From JAICYJ01 sp038212095 (GTDB taxonomy: Bacteria; Actinomycetota; Thermoleophilia; Gaiellales; JAICJC01), in assembly GCA_038212095.1 (NCBI GenBank), contig JBBQUW010000045.1, positions 1 to 19,437 on the forward strand: a DNA stretch of 19,437 bases. The letters run 5' to 3'. Both the position numbers and the translations under genes were made by a program. Of the stretch, positions 14,684 to 19,437 are shown piece by piece. The first letter of the stretch is position 1, and every line of letters starts with the position of its first letter. A model generated the notes under the pieces. That model saw only the letters and a list, made by a program, of their open reading frames with translations, ran no database searches and was not told the DNA's origin.

Positions 14684-15481
14684 TCAGCCGGGCGCGGCGT
14701 GCTCGATGTGCAGACGCCGGCGGGTGGCCTGCGGCAGCGTCGGGTGCCACCGCTCGACCAGCAGTGCGATTCCGAGCGACGTCAACGCCAACAACGCGCC
14801 CAGGATCGCGTCCAGCCAGAAGTGGTTGGCGGTGGCGACGATCGAGAACACGATCAGGCACGGGTAGAGCAGCCAGGTGTATCGCACCGCCCGCCGGCGC
14901 ACCAGGTAGAAGCACGAGACGCCGATGATCAGCGAGAAGCAGGTGTGCACGCTGGGCACGGCTGCGAACGGATTCGAGAGGGCGGCGACCAGTCCCGAGT
15001 CGTGGTTGACCGAGGAGAACTTCTCCAGCGTGTCGGTGAAGCCGAGGTCGGTCAGCATCCGCGGCGGCGCGGTGGGGAAGAGGAAGTAGCCGATCAGCGC
15101 GATTCCCATCGCGGCGAACACGACGTTGCGGACGAAGTAGTAGTGGTTGTTGCGCCGCAGGTAGAGCCAGAACATGAACAGCGTGGTGACCGCGAAGTGC
15201 GCGTGGAAGTAGGTCAGGTTGGCCACGTCCAGTACCCACGGCTTGGAGATCGTCCAGCGCTGGACGTCGGTCTCGGTGAAGATGCCGAGCGCCTTCTCGA
15301 CCGAGACGATGTCCCGGGCGTGGGTGAACGCCGCCGCCAGATCCCCCTTGGCGAAGGTGCGAGAGATCTCGTAGACGCCGTCGGCCACGGCGAACAGGAA
15401 CAGCTGGAACAGGAAGTCCAGCCACCCTTTCGGTAGCAGCCGCCCGCTCGCACGGGACCGCGCAACGGCCAACGCACTCAT
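14684..15481 (-). CDS. PAP2_3 / Aur1-like membrane phosphatase or inositolphosphotransferase
   Basis: A 265-residue membrane protein with about six helices. The three-part PAP2 active site is present in the form seen in the Aur1/IPC-synthase-like subgroup: FPTAPPRM (135-142) in place of the K-x6-RP block, PSVHTC with H179, and ANHFWLDAILG with the nucleophilic H220 and D224. The subgroup acts on phospholipid head groups or transfers phosphoinositol at the outer membrane face. The next gene is a PI-phosphate synthase, so dephosphorylating PI-phosphate, or transferring inositol phosphate to another lipid, is a reasonable role, but this is inferred. The ATG at 15481 is chosen because TACCAT lies six bases upstream. 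A TTG at 15532 would overlap moaA. It begins 40 bp after the moaA stop. Confidence 0.82.
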   Translation of the reverse strand: MSALAVARSRASGRLLPKGWLDFLFQLFLFAVADGVYEISRTFAKGDLAAAFTHARDIVSVEKALGIFTETDVQRWTISKPWVLDVANLTYFHAHFAVTTLFMFWLYLRRNNHYYFVRNVVFAAMGIALIGYFLFPTAPPRMLTDLGFTDTLEKFSSVNHDSGLVAALSNPFAAVPSVHTCFSLIIGVSCFYLVRRRAVRYTWLLYPCLIVFSIVATANHFWLDAILGALLALTSLGIALLVERWHPTLPQATRRRLHIEHAAPG

Positions 15482-15487
15482 GGCGGA

Positions 15488-15493
15488 ATGGTA
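15488..15493 (-). promoter_or_regulatory. Putative -10 element, leaderless start of PAP2 gene
   Basis: TACCAT on the minus strand, then six bases (TCCGCC), then the ATG at 15481. It lies in the 40-bp gap after moaA. Confidence 0.45.
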
Positions 15494-15521
15494 CCTGATC
15501 GTGCGGCGGAGCCGAACGGCG

Positions 15522-16525
<1,004 letters not shown>

Positions 16526-16535
<10 letters not shown>

Positions 16536-17254
16536 CTCCTGACAGGGTACCTGCAGCCCGATTCGAGACGATCCTCGACCGCTTGCGAGCCGCGTATGGC
16601 GTGCAGGCGCACCGCGCGCTTCCTGCACTCGACGAGCTGATCCTGACGGTGCTGTCGCAGAACACCAGCGATCGCAACTGCGAGCGAGCCTACGGCGCGA
16701 TGCGCGCCCGTTTCCCCCGCTGGCGCGACGTGCTCGAGGCTGAACCGGCCGAGCTGGTGGAGGTGTTGCGGCCGGGAGGGCTGGCCAACCAGAAGGCTCC
16801 GCGGATCCAGGCCATCCTGCGGCAGCTGGCCGGGTCACGGCATGGGCTCGACCTGGAGTGGCTGCGCGGGCTCGACAGTGACGCGTCGATGGCCTTCCTG
16901 ACGGCGCTGCCAGGAGTGGGGCCGAAGACGGCCAGCTGCGTGCTGCTGTTCTCGCTGGGTGTGCCGGTGATGCCGGTGGATACACACGTGCAGAGGATCG
17001 CGCTTCGGCTGGGGCTGATCGGGCCGCGCATCACGGCCGAGGCGGCGCATCCGATGCTGACGGCGCTGACGCCGGCGGGTCGGATGCTCGAGGCGCACCT
17101 GCTGCTGATCGAGCATGGCCGGCGCACCTGCAAGGCGCGGAGACCGCTGTGTGAACGCTGCGTGCTGCTCAACCTCTGCCCCTTCGTGACAGAGACGGGA
17201 GAGGGGTCAGACCCCTCGCACGGCTCCCGTGCGGCGCCCGTTGCGCGACCGTGA
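16526..17254 (+). CDS. nth: Endonuclease III (HhH-GPD base-excision DNA glycosylase/AP lyase)
   Basis: About 242 residues. The helix-hairpin-helix ALPGVGPKTASCVLL (127-141) carries the catalytic Lys K134, followed by PVDTHV with catalytic Asp D152. A [4Fe-4S] loop is C202-x6-C209-x2-C212-x5-C218. This is the full bifunctional Nth set for removing oxidised pyrimidines and nicking the strand. After the last Cys the protein continues for 24 residues that are encoded by a REP-like palindrome and its flank (GEGSDPSHG...), so the original gene probably ended near 17185. Start is uncertain: GTG at 16526 or 16508. Both overlap the divergent moaA start, by 10 or 28 bp. Only a weak -10 (GAGTGT, six bases before 16526) is seen. 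Confidence 0.92.
16544..16549 (-). promoter_or_regulatory. Putative -10 element of moaA
   Basis: TACCCT on the minus strand, eight bases before the moaA ATG. It lies inside the first codons of the divergent nth gene. Confidence 0.4.
17201..17217. repeat. REP-like palindrome copy 1, GAGGGGTCAGACCCCTC
   Basis: A perfect 17-base palindrome: 8-base arms around one A. It lies within the last codons of nth. A second hairpin, GCACGG-CTC-CCGTGC (17218-17232), follows directly. A 7-base outer repeat ACGGGAG/CTCCCGT (17195-17201, 17224-17230) offers an alternative fold. Confidence 0.85.
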
Positions 17255-17317
17255 CACCCACGCCGCCGCCCCGCAGCGGATGTGCGCGGCTGGTGACACG
17301 TTGGCAGCCTGGCGTGG

Positions 17318-17334
17318 GAGGGGTCAGACCCCTC
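17318..17334. repeat. REP-like palindrome copy 2, GAGGGGTCAGACCCCTC
   Basis: Identical to copy 1 and 117 bp further on. Here the arms extend to 10 bases each (17316-17336). It lies between nth and dnaK and could also act as a terminator hairpin for nth. Confidence 0.85.
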
Positions 17335-17407
17335 CCCGGGCCGGCGTTGCGGATGTTGTGCGGGATGCGAGTGTGATCGGTCTCTGGCGCGCCGTTTGCG
17401 AATCTGC

Positions 17408-17413
17408 TATACA
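17408..17413 (+). promoter_or_regulatory. Putative dnaK -10 element
   Basis: TATACA in the AT-richer part of the nth-dnaK gap predicts a leader of about 40 bases. No good -35 is visible. Neither a HAIR (HspR) nor a CIRCE (HrcA) operator is seen in the 206-bp gap. The ribosome site AAAGGAG is seven bases before the ATG at 17461. Confidence 0.4.
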
Positions 17414-17460
17414 TCGACTGAGATTTTCTCCCAACCCGCACGCATCAAAGGAGTTCCCAC

Positions 17461-19361
<1,901 letters not shown>

Positions 19362-19365
<4 letters not shown>

Positions 19366-19437
19366 CCGACGAGCGACCACTCACGGCGTCCGCCCCCGCT
19401 GCGGGGGGGCCGGACGCCGCACCCGAGGACGGTGAGC
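19362..19437 (+). CDS. Probable GrpE, N-terminus only (partial, runs off window)
   Basis: A GTG at 19362 overlaps the dnaK stop (GTGA) and opens a frame to the window end: about 25 residues rich in Ala, Pro, Gly and acidic residues (TDERPLTASAPAAGG...). A disordered acidic N-terminus directly after dnaK is the usual place and look of GrpE, the nucleotide-exchange factor, in actinobacteria. No GrpE core motif lies within the window, so the call rests on gene order. Confidence 0.5.
19385..19418 (+). promoter_or_regulatory. Long hairpin within the first codons of probable grpE
   Basis: GGCGTCCG (19385-19392) pairs with CGGACGCC (19411-19418). Inside it, CCCCCG (19393-19398) pairs with CGGGGG (19402-19407) around a CTG loop. 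Together they form a 14-bp stem with a 3-base bulge, starting 23 bases into the gene. It could slow translation or mark an mRNA processing point between dnaK and grpE. Confidence 0.45.

Overview
This is a high-GC, gene-dense stretch of a bacterial chromosome, most likely from an actinomycete. Supporting signs are a mycobacterial-type inositol-phosphate synthase, a mycobacterial-type phosphatidylinositol-phosphate synthase, a PimA-like glycosyltransferase, dnaK followed directly by a probable grpE, and many apparently leaderless genes. A deep-branching class such as Thermoleophilia fits, but that is an impression and not a measurement. No tRNA, rRNA, CRISPR array, transposase or prophage gene was seen.

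Layout, left to right. (1) 1-480: the 5' end of a GT2 glycosyltransferase (minus) faces a GT39-like membrane glycosyltransferase (plus, 480-2114). (2) 2107-4956: an HEXXH metallopeptidase (minus) and an Fe-S TrmA/RlmD-type RNA methyltransferase (plus) diverge from a 27-bp gap. (3) 4964-9099, all minus: a UDG-fold protein with degenerate catalytic motifs, a small membrane protein with the three signature motifs of presenilin-class intramembrane aspartyl proteases, a secreted S53 (sedolisin) protease, and a cytosolic BtuF-like cobalamin-binding protein. (4) 9100-11016, plus: a structured leader, a 66-residue unknown protein, a strong hairpin, and a membrane-anchored HD-GYP protein. (5) 11033-16535, minus: moaA, then an inositol-phospholipid set made of a PAP2_3/Aur1-like enzyme, a PI-phosphate synthase, Ino1, and a fusion of a degenerate PimA-like glycosyltransferase to a PHP phosphatase-like domain. 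(6) 16526-19437, plus: endonuclease III, two copies of a REP-like palindrome, dnaK, and the start of a probable grpE.

How the genes work together. The region-5 genes can be read as one pathway. Ino1 makes inositol-phosphate, the CDP-alcohol phosphotransferase joins it to CDP-diacylglycerol, and the PAP2 protein or the PHP domain could remove the phosphate. The PimA-like half may then bind or glycosylate phosphatidylinositol.

Main points for a second look: the presenilin-like protein with a GSSD instead of a GxGD motif; the GT-PHP fusion in the PI cluster; a recurring TANNNT-N6-start arrangement that implies widespread leaderless mRNAs; a symmetric bidirectional -10 element; and the REP-like palindrome that encodes the tail of Nth.
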